From contig DXIS01000021.1 in assembly GCA_019112735.1 (NCBI GenBank), positions 1-48,794 of the forward strand: a DNA stretch of 48,794 bases. The letters are read 5' to 3'. A program made the translations under genes and the position numbers. Positions within the stretch are counted from its first letter, which is position 1. The number at the start of each line of letters is the position of its first letter. The stretch comes from Candidatus Mediterraneibacter guildfordensis (GTDB lineage Bacteria; Bacillota; Clostridia; Lachnospirales; Lachnospiraceae). This document shows positions 1 to 7,523 of the stretch, in pieces. The notes under the pieces are model-generated. The model saw only the letters and a list, made by a program, of their open reading frames with translations. It was not told where the DNA came from and made no database searches.

Positions 1-149
1 GCATCTAAGCGTGAAGCCCCCCTCAAGATGAGATATCCCATAACGTCAAGTTAGTAAGACCCCTTGAAGACGACGAGGTAGATAGGGCAGAGGTGGAAGT
101 GCAGTAATGCATGGAGCTGACTGTTACTAATCGGTCGAGGGCATAACCA
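1..149 (+). rRNA. rrl: 23S ribosomal RNA, 3' end (partial)
   Basis: The first ~149 bases match the conserved 3' terminus of bacterial 23S rRNA: the gaagacgacgaggtagat stretch near 66-83 and the terminal actaatcggtcgagg helix near 127-141. The 5' part lies outside the window. The exact 3' end is estimated. The next ~77 bases to tRNA-Asp are too short for a 5S gene and show no 5S-like sequence. Confidence 0.95.
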
Positions 150-226
150 GAGCGGGAATAGGCATGGATGGATTGATTCTTTGTATGTAGTTTTCAGGGT
201 ATATGTATCCTGAATAATTGAAAAAT

Positions 227-300
227 GGCCCAGTGGCTCAGTTGGTTAGAGCGCCGCCCTGTCACGGCGGAGGTCGAGAGTTCGAGTCTCTTCTGGGTCG
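227..300 (+). tRNA. tRNA-Asp (GTC)
   Basis: Full cloverleaf. The acceptor arms GGCCCAG (227-233) and CTGGGTC (293-299) pair, the anticodon loop carries GTC, the T-loop reads TTCGAGTC, and the discriminator is G. CCA is not encoded. It is the first tRNA after the 23S gene and probably part of the rRNA transcript. Confidence 0.97.
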
Positions 301-305
301 TATGT

Positions 306-378
306 GGGGTCTTAGCTCAGCTGGGAGAGCATCTGCCTTACAAGCAGAGGGTCACAGGTTCGAGCCCTGTAGGCCCCA
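306..378 (+). tRNA. tRNA-Val (TAC)
   Basis: The acceptor strands GGGGTCT (306-312) and AGGCCCC (371-377) pair with one G-T wobble. The anticodon loop contains TAC and the T-loop TTCGAGCC. It lies only five bases after tRNA-Asp, so the two are co-transcribed. Confidence 0.97.
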
Positions 379-392
379 CTTAAAAAATTTAT

Positions 393-474
393 GGATGGGT
401 TCCCGAGTGGCCAAAGGGGGCAGACTGTAAATCTGTTGCAAGTTGCTTCGGTGGTTCGAATCCACCTCCATCCA
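393..474 (+). tRNA. tRNA-Tyr (GTA)
   Basis: Class II tRNA of 82 bases with a long variable arm. Acceptor strands GGATGGG (393-399) and TCCATCC (467-473) pair, with a G-T at the base of the stem. The anticodon is GTA within ctgtaaat, and the T-loop is TTCGAATC. Confidence 0.96.
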
Positions 475-482
475 TTTAACAT

Positions 483-557
483 GCCGATGTGGCTCAATTC
501 ATTAAGATTGACCACGTCAATCGCAGGCAGAGCGCTGATTACAAATCAGCTGCTCGG
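483..557 (+). pseudogene. tRNA-Thr-like relic with expanded D-loop and inverted anticodon arm
   Basis: The first 17 bases (gccgatgtggctcaatt) are identical to the start of the intact tRNA-Thr at 568. About 26 extra bases follow, containing a hairpin (gattgac/gtcaatc). The D-arm end ggcagagc then resumes, and next comes an anticodon-arm-like hairpin whose loop reads ACA instead of TGT, the reverse complement of the intact arm. There is no T-arm and no 3' acceptor strand, so it cannot fold as a working tRNA. It looks like a partial duplication with inversion of the downstream tRNA-Thr. Confidence 0.7.
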
Positions 558-567
558 AGATAAATAC

Positions 568-640
568 GCCGATGTGGCTCAATTGGCAGAGCAGCTGATT
601 TGTAATCAGCAGGTTATCGGTTCAAGTCCGATCATCGGCT
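568..640 (+). tRNA. tRNA-Thr (TGT)
   Basis: Complete cloverleaf with acceptor strands GCCGATG (568-574) and CATCGGC (633-639). The anticodon TGT sits on the stem ctgat/atcag. The T-loop is TTCAAGTC and the discriminator T. It is the probable parent of the broken copy just upstream. Confidence 0.97.
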
Positions 641-670
641 TTGTCTCAGAAGGAGACGGTAATTTAATAT

Positions 671-744
671 CGCGGGGTGGAGCAGTCTGGAAGCTCGTCG
701 GGCTCATAACCCGAAGGTCGCAGGTTCAAATCCTGCTCCCGCAA
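671..744 (+). tRNA. initiator tRNA-fMet (CAT)
   Basis: Anticodon CAT. Two initiator hallmarks are visible: an unpaired C1/A72 at the end of the acceptor stem (C671 against A743), and three consecutive G-C pairs at the base of the anticodon stem (tcggg/cccga). This separates it from elongator tRNA-Met. Confidence 0.96.
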
Positions 745-794
745 CTTACGCGAAGCAGTCGAGATTAACACTCGTAAGCATAACGCGTATAAAT

Positions 795-867
<73 letters not shown>

Positions 868-915
868 TTTTTCTCTGTAATAAAACAGATATTTACGGGG
901 AATACAATAAAATAA

Positions 916-988
916 GGGCGTGTAGCTCAGGTGGTAGAGCACTTGACTTTTAATCAAGTTGTCCGGGGTTCGAATCCCCGCACGCTCA
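916..988 (+). tRNA. tRNA-Lys (TTT)
   Basis: Acceptor strands GGGCGTG (916-922) and CACGCTC (981-987) pair with one wobble. The anticodon TTT lies within cttttaat, and the T-loop is TTCGAATC. It is the last gene of the rRNA-linked tRNA cluster. Confidence 0.97.
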
Positions 989-999
989 TTGATCAGGTG

Positions 1000-1042
1000 A
1001 ATCGGAAATGTCCGCATTATGGCGGGGCGTTCCGATTTTCTT
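1000..1042 (+). terminator. probable terminator of the rRNA/tRNA operon
   Basis: The arms aatcggaa (1000-1007) and ttccgatt (1030-1037) enclose a smaller inner stem (ccgc/gcgg). The T-rich stretch ttctttg follows. It lies just after tRNA-Lys and before the decarboxylase gene. Confidence 0.65.
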
Positions 1043-1083
1043 TGTATATAGAGAAAAAGTATAAAATCAAGGTTAAATTTTGT

Positions 1084-2532
1084 ATGGAACATTTGTATGA
1101 CAAACTAAAGGCATATTCAATATCAGGGCATTATGGTTTCCATATGCCGGGGCACAAGCGGAATACCTCGCTTTTGGGTACGGAACTTCCTTACGGCCTT
1201 GACATTACGGAAATTGACGGATTTGATGACCTCCATCATGCGCGCGGGATCATCCGGGAAAGGCAGGAGTGTGCGGCAAAGCTGTATCATGCGGATGAAT
1301 CGCATTATCTTGTCAATGGAAGCACGGTGGGGCTCCTCAGTGCAATCCTTGGGTCTACACGGCCGGGAGACCGTGTGATCGTCGCCAGGAACTGTCACAA
1401 GTCAGTTTACAATGCGATCTTTCTGAATGATCTGAAGCCGGTATATATATATCCGGATATGGTTCCGGGGACGGATATATGCGGTCCCGTGTCGGCAGAT
1501 CAGGTGGCTGCACTGACCAGGGAGTACCCGGATGCGAAAGCGGTGATCATTACGTCACCGACGTATGACGGGATCGTGTCGGATGTGGCGGCCATTGCAG
1601 AAGAGGCGCACAAGAACGGAATCCCGCTCATCCTGGATGAGGCGCACGGCGCGCATTTCGGATTCCACCCGTATTTTCCGAAGAACGGGAATCAGCTTGG
1701 CGCGGATCTGGTCATCCACAGCCTTCACAAGACGATGCCTTCCCTGACGCAGACTGCGTTGCTGCATATGAACGGAGAACTTGCCGACCGTGATAATGTG
1801 CGGCGGTTTCTGCATATGCTGCAGTCCAGCAGCCCGTCCTACATACTGATGGCTTCAATAGATCAATGTATCCGGCTGATAAGTGAGAAGAAAAATGAAC
1901 TGTTCGAGTGCTATGTGAACCTGCTTGAGGAGACCCGGAGTAAGCTTGGGACACTGAAACATCTTTCTCTGTTTGAAACAGCAGATTACGACAGAGGGAA
2001 AATTCTGATCAGAACAGACGGTACAGGCATAGAAACTGAAAAAGAAATAAAAAGATATACAGGAAAATTCTTAAGTGAACAATTAAGGGAGAAATATGCG
2101 ATCCAGCTTGAAATGGCCCTGATAAATTACGCCGTTGCCATGACCTCAGTCTGTGATACAGAGAGCGGGATGGAGCGTCTGGTCTGTGCTCTGTATGAAA
2201 TAGACGGAAAACTTGCAAAATATAAAAACAATGACGCTGAACTTGCAAAAACGGGCAAAAATGAGTGTTTTCACGGAAATAACATTTATGAACTTTCAAT
2301 AAGAGAAATAAATATATTTACAAATACAAAAATAAATGTCTCTTATGCTGATGCGGAAGGAACGATCGCCGCAGAATTTGCTTATGTATATCCGCCGGGC
2401 ATTCCGCTTGCGGTTCCGGGTGAGCGCATTTCCCGTCAGACGGCCGAAGCGCTGCAGAACTATGCGGATTCCGGATTTGATATAGAAGGTACGCGGATAA
2501 AGGGAAAGATTGAGGTGCTGAAAAATGGGTAA
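1084..2532 (+). CDS. aminotransferase-fold Orn/Lys/Arg decarboxylase (YaaO/SpeA-like)
   Basis: A 482-residue PLP-dependent decarboxylase, likely making a polyamine precursor (cadaverine, putrescine or agmatine) from a basic amino acid; the substrate cannot be read from the sequence. Visible motifs are the N-terminal GHYGFHMPGHKRN typical of the family, the aspartate motif LILDEAHGAHFG, and the PLP-lysine motif HSLHKTMPSLTQT near residue 216. The length fits the short Bacillus-type subfamily that lacks the N-terminal wing domain. I chose the ATG at 1084 because homologues start just before this motif and upstream codons run through the tRNA-Lys gene; the ribosome-binding site is weak. It overlaps the next gene by eight bases. 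In Bacillus subtilis the equivalent gene (yaaO) also opens the tmk-holB-yaaT neighbourhood. Confidence 0.9.
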   Translation: MEHLYDKLKAYSISGHYGFHMPGHKRNTSLLGTELPYGLDITEIDGFDDLHHARGIIRERQECAAKLYHADESHYLVNGSTVGLLSAILGSTRPGDRVIVARNCHKSVYNAIFLNDLKPVYIYPDMVPGTDICGPVSADQVAALTREYPDAKAVIITSPTYDGIVSDVAAIAEEAHKNGIPLILDEAHGAHFGFHPYFPKNGNQLGADLVIHSLHKTMPSLTQTALLHMNGELADRDNVRRFLHMLQSSSPSYILMASIDQCIRLISEKKNELFECYVNLLEETRSKLGTLKHLSLFETADYDRGKILIRTDGTGIETEKEIKRYTGKFLSEQLREKYAIQLEMALINYAVAMTSVCDTESGMERLVCALYEIDGKLAKYKNNDAELAKTGKNECFHGNNIYELSIREINIFTNTKINVSYADAEGTIAAEFAYVYPPGIPLAVPGERISRQTAEALQNYADSGFDIEGTRIKGKIEVLKNG

Positions 2533-3100
2533 GATATATTATGTGATGGGAAAGAGCTGTTCCGGGAAGGACACGATATACCGCCGGCTGACAGAACGCC
2601 ATCCCGAGCTGCGTGTGGTCGTTCCGTATACGACACGGCCGATCCGCGAGGGCGAGCAGGACGGCGTGGAATATTTTTTCGTTGACCGGGAGAAAATGGA
2701 AGAAATGCAGGCGGCCGGCAGGATCATCGAACTTCGTTCCTATAATACGGTGCTTGGGGTATGGAACTATTTTACGGCGGACGACGGACAGATCGATCTT
2801 GCGTCGCACAGCTACCTGATCATCGGCACGCTTGTTTCTTACGAAGCTATGCGAGATTATTACGGTGCGGAAGCGCTGGTCCCGATCTATGTTGAAGTGG
2901 AGGACGGGACGAGACTGGAGCGCGCCATCGGCCGGGAGCGGAAGCAGGCGAAGCCCCAGTACGAAGAAATGTGCCGCCGGTTCCTGGCGGATGCGGAAGA
3001 TTTTTCCGAGGAGAAACTTTGCAGGGCGGGGATCACGAAGCGGTTTGTTAATACGGATCTGGAACAGTGCCTGAAGGAAATCGAAACATTTATAAGATAA
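2525..3100 (+). CDS. guanylate-kinase-like P-loop nucleotide kinase
   Basis: A 191-residue protein of the guanylate kinase/L-type Ca channel fold. The P-loop reads GKSCSGKDT near residues 9-17, and the nucleotide-binding stretch TTRPIREGEQDGVEYFF is the guanylate-kinase signature; a LID-like arginine-rich region (RLERAIGRER) follows near residues 138-147. The P-loop differs from ordinary Gmk (GPSGAGKGT), with Cys and Asp in unusual places, so GMP may not be its substrate. It is translationally coupled to the decarboxylase by an eight-base overlap. In Bacillus this position holds thymidylate kinase (tmk), upstream of holB. Family assignment is firm; substrate is open. Confidence 0.85.
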   Translation: MGKIYYVMGKSCSGKDTIYRRLTERHPELRVVVPYTTRPIREGEQDGVEYFFVDREKMEEMQAAGRIIELRSYNTVLGVWNYFTADDGQIDLASHSYLIIGTLVSYEAMRDYYGAEALVPIYVEVEDGTRLERAIGRERKQAKPQYEEMCRRFLADAEDFSEEKLCRAGITKRFVNTDLEQCLKEIETFIR

Positions 3101-3219
3101 TTGAAGGATATGAAAAAAAGTTTCCCTTTTATAAATAAGATGTAGTACAATAGATGTATGGCGTTAAAAGGACGGCATATTCATTTACAAAAAGATACAG
3201 ATTTGGCAGGTGAAAAGAT

Positions 3220-4215
3220 ATGAGCAGTTTTAAAGATGTGGTAGGCCACAAAAATATTATTAAATACATTCAGAACGCGGTTGCAGCGGATGCGGTATCC
3301 CATGCATATATCCTGAACGGAGAGCGCGGATCAGGGAAGAAACTGCTTGCCAATCTTTTTGCTATGAGCCTGCAGTGCGAGAACCGGGACGAAGACGGAG
3401 ACGCATGCGGTAAATGCAGATCCTGCAGGCAGGTGTTAAGCGGCAATCATCCGGATATCATCAGAGTGACGCATGAGAAGCCGAACACCATCAGTGTGGA
3501 CGATATCCGCGTACAGGTGAACGATGATATCGTGATCCGCCCGTACAGCAGCAAATATAAAGTGTATATTATCGCCGATGCGGATCTGATGTCAGTACAG
3601 GCGCAGAATGCGCTGCTTAAAACGATCGAGGAGCCGCCGGCCTACGCGGTGATCATGCTTCTCACGGAGAATGCGGAAGTCCTGCTTCCCACCATCCGTT
3701 CCAGATGCGTAATGATGAAGCTCCGCAATATCAAGGATCAGCTGGTCAAGAAATATCTGATGGAGCAGATGGAGATCCCGGACTATAAGGCGGACGTATG
3801 CGTGGCATTTGCCCAGGGAAATATGGGAAAGGCCATCATGCTGGCGCATTCCGAGTATTTTAATGAGATCAAGGAAGAGGCGGTGCATCTTCTGAGGAAC
3901 ATCGATGACATGACGGTTCCCGAGCTGATGGATGCGGTGAAGCGCTGCATGACTTATAAGCTGGAGATCAACGACTATCTGGATATCATCGCCATCTGGT
4001 ACAGGGATGTGCTGATCTACAAGGCCACGAAAAATGTGGACAGAGTCGTATTTTCCGATCAGATGAAATACATTAAAGAGCGTGCGAGAAGAAGTTCCTA
4101 TGAAGGGATCGAAAATATTCTTGACGCGCTGGAGAAAGCAAAAGCAAGAATGAAAGCGAACGTCAGCTTTGAGCTGTCCATGGAACTGCTCCTGCTGACG
4201 ATAAAGGAGAACTGA
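3220..4215 (+). CDS. holB: DNA polymerase III subunit delta' (clamp-loader subunit)
   Basis: 331 residues, the usual length. The N-terminal AAA+ domain carries the degenerate Walker A GERGSGKK near residues 34-41. Four clustered cysteines (CENRDEDGDACGKCRSCRQ, about residues 52-70) form the clamp-loader zinc module. The sensor region reads NALLKTIEEPP near residue 130, followed by the conserved LLPTIRSRC. HolB works with HolA and DnaX to load the beta clamp. It begins after a 119-base gap, so it may have its own promoter. The ATG at 3220 follows the ribosome-binding site aggtgaaaag. Confidence 0.95.
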   Translation: MSSFKDVVGHKNIIKYIQNAVAADAVSHAYILNGERGSGKKLLANLFAMSLQCENRDEDGDACGKCRSCRQVLSGNHPDIIRVTHEKPNTISVDDIRVQVNDDIVIRPYSSKYKVYIIADADLMSVQAQNALLKTIEEPPAYAVIMLLTENAEVLLPTIRSRCVMMKLRNIKDQLVKKYLMEQMEIPDYKADVCVAFAQGNMGKAIMLAHSEYFNEIKEEAVHLLRNIDDMTVPELMDAVKRCMTYKLEINDYLDIIAIWYRDVLIYKATKNVDRVVFSDQMKYIKERARRSSYEGIENILDALEKAKARMKANVSFELSMELLLLTIKEN

Positions 4216-4220
4216 AACGT

Positions 4221-5126
4221 ATGACGAAAGTAATCGGCGTCAGATTCCGGACCGCCGGGAAGATCTATTTCTTCGCCCCGGGGAAACTGGAGATCCGACA
4301 GGGAGACAACGTGATCGTCGAGACGGCGCGGGGCGTGGAGTTCGGCCGCGTCGTATGCGGTCCGAAGGATGTGGATGACAGCGCGGTGGTCCAGCCGCTG
4401 AAACCGGTCATCCGTCTTGCGAATGACCAGGACCGCAAGACGGTTGAGAAAAATAAGCAGAAAGAAAAAGAAGCATTTAAGATCTGTCAGGAAAAGATCA
4501 AAAAGCACAAGCTGGAAATGAAGCTTGTTGACGTTGAGTACACTTTTGATGGTAATAAGATATTATTTTATTTCACTGCTGACGGCAGGATCGATTTCCG
4601 TGAGCTTGTCAAAGATCTGGCCGCGGTATTCCGCACGAGGATTGAGCTGCGCCAGATCGGCGTGCGCGATGAGACGAAACTGAAAGGCGGCATCGGCATC
4701 TGCGGACGGCCGCTCTGCTGCAGCACTTATCTGACAGAGTTTTCTGCCGTGTCCATCAAGATGGCGAAGGAGCAGAACCTGTCCCTGAACCCGACGAAGA
4801 TCTCGGGCGTATGCGGACGGCTGATGTGCTGCCTTAATAATGAAGAGGAAACTTATGAGGTGCTGAACAGCCAGCTCCCGTCTGTGGGCGATACGGTGAT
4901 GACGAATGACGGCCTGACCGGCGTGGTCCATTCACTGAGCGTGCTGCGCAAACAGGTTAAAGTAGTCGTAAACCTTGAAAATGACGAGAAGGAGATCCGG
5001 GAGTACCAGGCGGACGACCTGAAGTTCAAACCGCGGAAGAAAAAGAAGAAAGTCTCCAAGGATGAGATGAAGAAACTGGCAGCCCTGGAAAAGGAAGAAG
5101 GAGCGTCAAAGTTAGATGACAAATGA
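4221..5126 (+). CDS. ricT: PSP1-domain protein RicT (YaaT)
   Basis: A 301-residue PSP1-family protein. The conserved core begins at VIGVRFRTAGKIYFF, with the central motif VEYTFDGNKILFYFTADGR. The paired cysteine motifs CGRPLCC and CGRLMCC (about residues 157-196) ligate Fe-S clusters in the Bacillus RicA-RicF-RicT complex. That complex assists RNase Y in mRNA maturation and affects sporulation and biofilm regulators (established for Bacillus; inferred here). The C-terminal tail is lysine-rich. It starts five bases after holB and overlaps trmN6 by eleven bases, so these genes form one operon. Confidence 0.93.
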   Translation: MTKVIGVRFRTAGKIYFFAPGKLEIRQGDNVIVETARGVEFGRVVCGPKDVDDSAVVQPLKPVIRLANDQDRKTVEKNKQKEKEAFKICQEKIKKHKLEMKLVDVEYTFDGNKILFYFTADGRIDFRELVKDLAAVFRTRIELRQIGVRDETKLKGGIGICGRPLCCSTYLTEFSAVSIKMAKEQNLSLNPTKISGVCGRLMCCLNNEEETYEVLNSQLPSVGDTVMTNDGLTGVVHSLSVLRKQVKVVVNLENDEKEIREYQADDLKFKPRKKKKKVSKDEMKKLAALEKEEGASKLDDK

Positions 5127-5841
5127 GGAAAAGCAGAAACTGCTGAAGCCGGGGGAGCGACTGGATGATCTGCAGATCGGCGGCCTTGAGCTGATCCAGA
5201 ATCCGGAGGGCTTCTGCTTTGGCGTAGATGCGGTCTTCCTCTCTGATTTCGCGAAGGTAAGGGCCGGGGAGACGGCTCTTGATCTGGGGACCGGAAACGG
5301 GATCATACCGGTCCTGCTCTCCGCGAAGACAGAAGGAAAGAAGTTTACCGGGCTGGAGATCCAGGCGGACACGGCGGAGATGGCAAGGCGCAGTGTAGCC
5401 TGGAACGGGCTGGAGGACAGAGTGGAAATCGTGACCGGAGATATCCGAGAAGCTTCTCAGATATTCAAGCCGGTCTTTTTTGACGTGATCACCACCAACC
5501 CGCCGTACATGCCGGCCGAACACGGGATCCGCAACGCGGACAGCGCCCGGGCGGCGGCAAGGCACGAGGTGCTGTGCACGCTGGACGATATCCTGAGGGA
5601 GAGCATGCGGCTTCTCCAGGATAAGGGACGGTTCTATATGATCCACCGTCCGTTCCGGCTGACGGAGATCCTGATCAAGATGAATCATTATAAGATCGAA
5701 CCGAAGCGGATCCGGTTTATCCATCCTTATGCGGACAAAGAACCGGTACTTGTGATGGTCGAGGGTGTGCGCGGGGCAAGGCCCGGTGTAAAGATCGATC
5801 CACCGATCATTATTTATGACAGAAGACCAGCGGAGGAATGA
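5116..5841 (+). CDS. trmN6: tRNA1(Val) (adenine-37-N6)-methyltransferase family protein
   Basis: A 241-residue class I SAM methyltransferase. The SAM-binding motif I reads LDLGTGNGIIPVLLSAK (about residues 55-71), motif II follows at FTGLEIQ, and the catalytic N6-adenine motif NPPYMPAEHG lies near residue 131. The N-terminal QNPEGFCFGVDAVFLSDF is typical of the TrmN6/YabB group. It overlaps ricT by eleven bases and its stop overlaps the rsmI start by four. This matches the Bacillus yaaT-yabA-yabB-yabC order without yabA and yazA. Confidence 0.92.
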   Translation: MTNEEKQKLLKPGERLDDLQIGGLELIQNPEGFCFGVDAVFLSDFAKVRAGETALDLGTGNGIIPVLLSAKTEGKKFTGLEIQADTAEMARRSVAWNGLEDRVEIVTGDIREASQIFKPVFFDVITTNPPYMPAEHGIRNADSARAAARHEVLCTLDDILRESMRLLQDKGRFYMIHRPFRLTEILIKMNHYKIEPKRIRFIHPYADKEPVLVMVEGVRGARPGVKIDPPIIIYDRRPAEE

Positions 5842-6698
5842 AGATGGCAGGAATGCTTTATCTGTGCGCAACGCCCATCGGCAATCTGGAGGATATGACC
5901 TTCCGGGCGGTTCGCATTCTGGAAGAGGCTGATCTGATCGCAGCGGAGGATACACGGAACAGTATGAAGCTTTTGAATCATTTCGATATCCATACGCCGA
6001 TGACCAGCTATCATGAATATAATAAATATGAAAAGGGGCGGAAACTGGTGGAGAAGATGCTGGAAGGCAGCACCGTCGCCCTGATCACAGATGCCGGTAC
6101 GCCGGGGATCTCGGATCCGGGCGAAGAACTGGTCCGGATGTGCTATGAGGCGGGGATCCCTGTGACGGCGGTTCCGGGAGCGGCAGCCTGCATTACCGGG
6201 CTGATTCTGTCCGGCCTGCCCACGCGGCGTTTCGCATTCGAGGCATTTCTCCCGACGGATAAGAAAGAGCGGGAGGCGGTGCTTGACTCGCTCCGGCAGG
6301 AACAGCGGACCATCGTTCTGTACGAAGCGCCCCACCGGCTTGTGAAGACGCTGAAGCTGCTGGCCCGGACACTGGGGGAGGACCGGCGGGTGAGCATCTG
6401 CCGGGAACTGACCAAGAAGCACGAGACCGTATTCCGGTCCACACTGGGACAGGCGGTTTCTTATTATGAAAGCACGGAACCAAAAGGCGAGTGCGTGATC
6501 ATTGCTGAAGGACTGAGCCGGGAGCAGATCGAGCAGGAAGCCCGTGAGAAATGGGAAGACATGTCCATCGAAGACCACGTGGCGCATTATATGTCCATGG
6601 GAGACGACCGGAAAGAAGCGATGAAAAAAGCGGCCAGGGACCGCGGAGTGAGTAAACGGGACATTTATAATTATCTGGAACAGAATAAAGAGAAATAA
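5838..6698 (+). CDS. rsmI: 16S rRNA (cytidine-1402-2'-O)-methyltransferase
   Basis: 286 residues of the tetrapyrrole-methylase fold. The signature LYLCATPIGNLEDMTFRA is near the start, followed by the AAEDTRNS motif and the SAM-binding stretch LITDAGTPGISDPG (about residues 83-96). It methylates the 2'-OH of C1402 in the decoding centre, together with RsmH acting on the base (established for the family). The ATG at 5838 overlaps the trmN6 stop (ATGA); the ATG at 5844 is an alternative preceded by a usable ribosome-binding site. A shared bidirectional terminator follows. Confidence 0.95.
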   Translation: MKMAGMLYLCATPIGNLEDMTFRAVRILEEADLIAAEDTRNSMKLLNHFDIHTPMTSYHEYNKYEKGRKLVEKMLEGSTVALITDAGTPGISDPGEELVRMCYEAGIPVTAVPGAAACITGLILSGLPTRRFAFEAFLPTDKKEREAVLDSLRQEQRTIVLYEAPHRLVKTLKLLARTLGEDRRVSICRELTKKHETVFRSTLGQAVSYYESTEPKGECVIIAEGLSREQIEQEAREKWEDMSIEDHVAHYMSMGDDRKEAMKKAARDRGVSKRDIYNYLEQNKEK

Positions 6699-6738
6699 AA
6701 CAGACATCCGGCGGATCACTGCCGGATGTCTGTTATTT
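6699..6738. terminator. bidirectional intrinsic terminator between rsmI and the ABC ATPase gene
   Basis: A perfect 14-base stem (6699-6712 with 6721-6734) encloses an eight-base loop. T's follow on the plus strand and A's precede it, so it can act both ways. The reverse-strand ATPase gene's stop codon (6716-6718) lies in the loop. Confidence 0.9.
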
Positions 6739-7372
6739 TTCCGTCTTTCATAAATACGGTCTTTTTTCCCAGTTCAACGACTTCATCATATTTGTTGGTC
6801 ACGTAGAGTACGGTGATATGATATTCCCGGTTGATCGCCTGGATATCCGCCAGCATCTCGATCCGCCGTGCATCGTCCTGCCTTGCAAAATCCTCATCCA
6901 CCAGCAGGACTTTCGGCTGGCAGACAACTGCCCGGCTAAGAGCGACCCGCTGTTTGTCCGCATCGGAGAGGGAACGGATCTTTCTGTCCAGAAGATCTGT
7001 AAGCCCGAAAAACTTTGCGGCCGTCTTAACCCGGCTGTCGATCACCGTGCGCGGCAGATCGCGGAGCCGGAGCCCGAGCGCGATATTGTCATAGGCATTG
7101 AAGTGCCGGTAGAGCGTATAATTCTGGAATGCCATGGCGAGACGCCGGTCGCGGGGCAGGATGTCGTTTAACAGATCATCCCCCAGCCAGATCTCGCCGG
7201 AGGTAATGTCCTCCAGTCCGCCGATCATGCGGAGGATCGTGGATTTCCCGCAGCCGCTGGGACCGTGGAATACAACGAATTCACCGTCGTCTATATGAAG
7301 GCTGACATCATCTACGGAGATAAAACCGTTGGGATATGTTTTCGTCAAGTGCTTTAATGTCACGCTGGCCAT
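6716..7372 (-). CDS. orphan ABC-type ATPase with degenerate signature and H-loop
   Basis: A 218-residue nucleotide-binding domain resembling the sugar-importer (MsmK/UgpC) ATPases but lacking their C-terminal regulatory domain. The Walker A GPSGCGKST (37-45), the Q-loop (Q83) and the Walker B VLLVDED (155-161) are intact. The ABC signature is LSDAD instead of LSGGQ (135-139). The switch histidine is Asn (YVTN, N193), and the D-loop reads ARQDD. No permease or binding-protein gene is nearby. The ATG at 7372 sits eight bases after the ribosome-binding site GGAGG; an in-frame GTG at 7381 overlaps that site. It may be a weakly active or regulatory ATPase. Confidence 0.85.
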   Translation of the reverse strand: MASVTLKHLTKTYPNGFISVDDVSLHIDDGEFVVFHGPSGCGKSTILRMIGGLEDITSGEIWLGDDLLNDILPRDRRLAMAFQNYTLYRHFNAYDNIALGLRLRDLPRTVIDSRVKTAAKFFGLTDLLDRKIRSLSDADKQRVALSRAVVCQPKVLLVDEDFARQDDARRIEMLADIQAINREYHITVLYVTNKYDEVVELGKKTVFMKDGKITDIRQ

Positions 7373-7523
7373 GAATGACACCTCCGTGTTCTGTATCTAT
7401 ACGGACATTTTACCACAAAGACTATCCGCCTACAATCCCGAACCCGTTCCGTCGGCGAAAATGAATATTGTCCGGCCCGGAGACATAAGATGCAGTAAGG
7501 TTTTCAGTGAGCGTGCAAAAAAT

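Noticed and set aside
218..768. Short ORFs across the tRNA cluster
   Set aside because: They run through tRNA genes and have no coding features.
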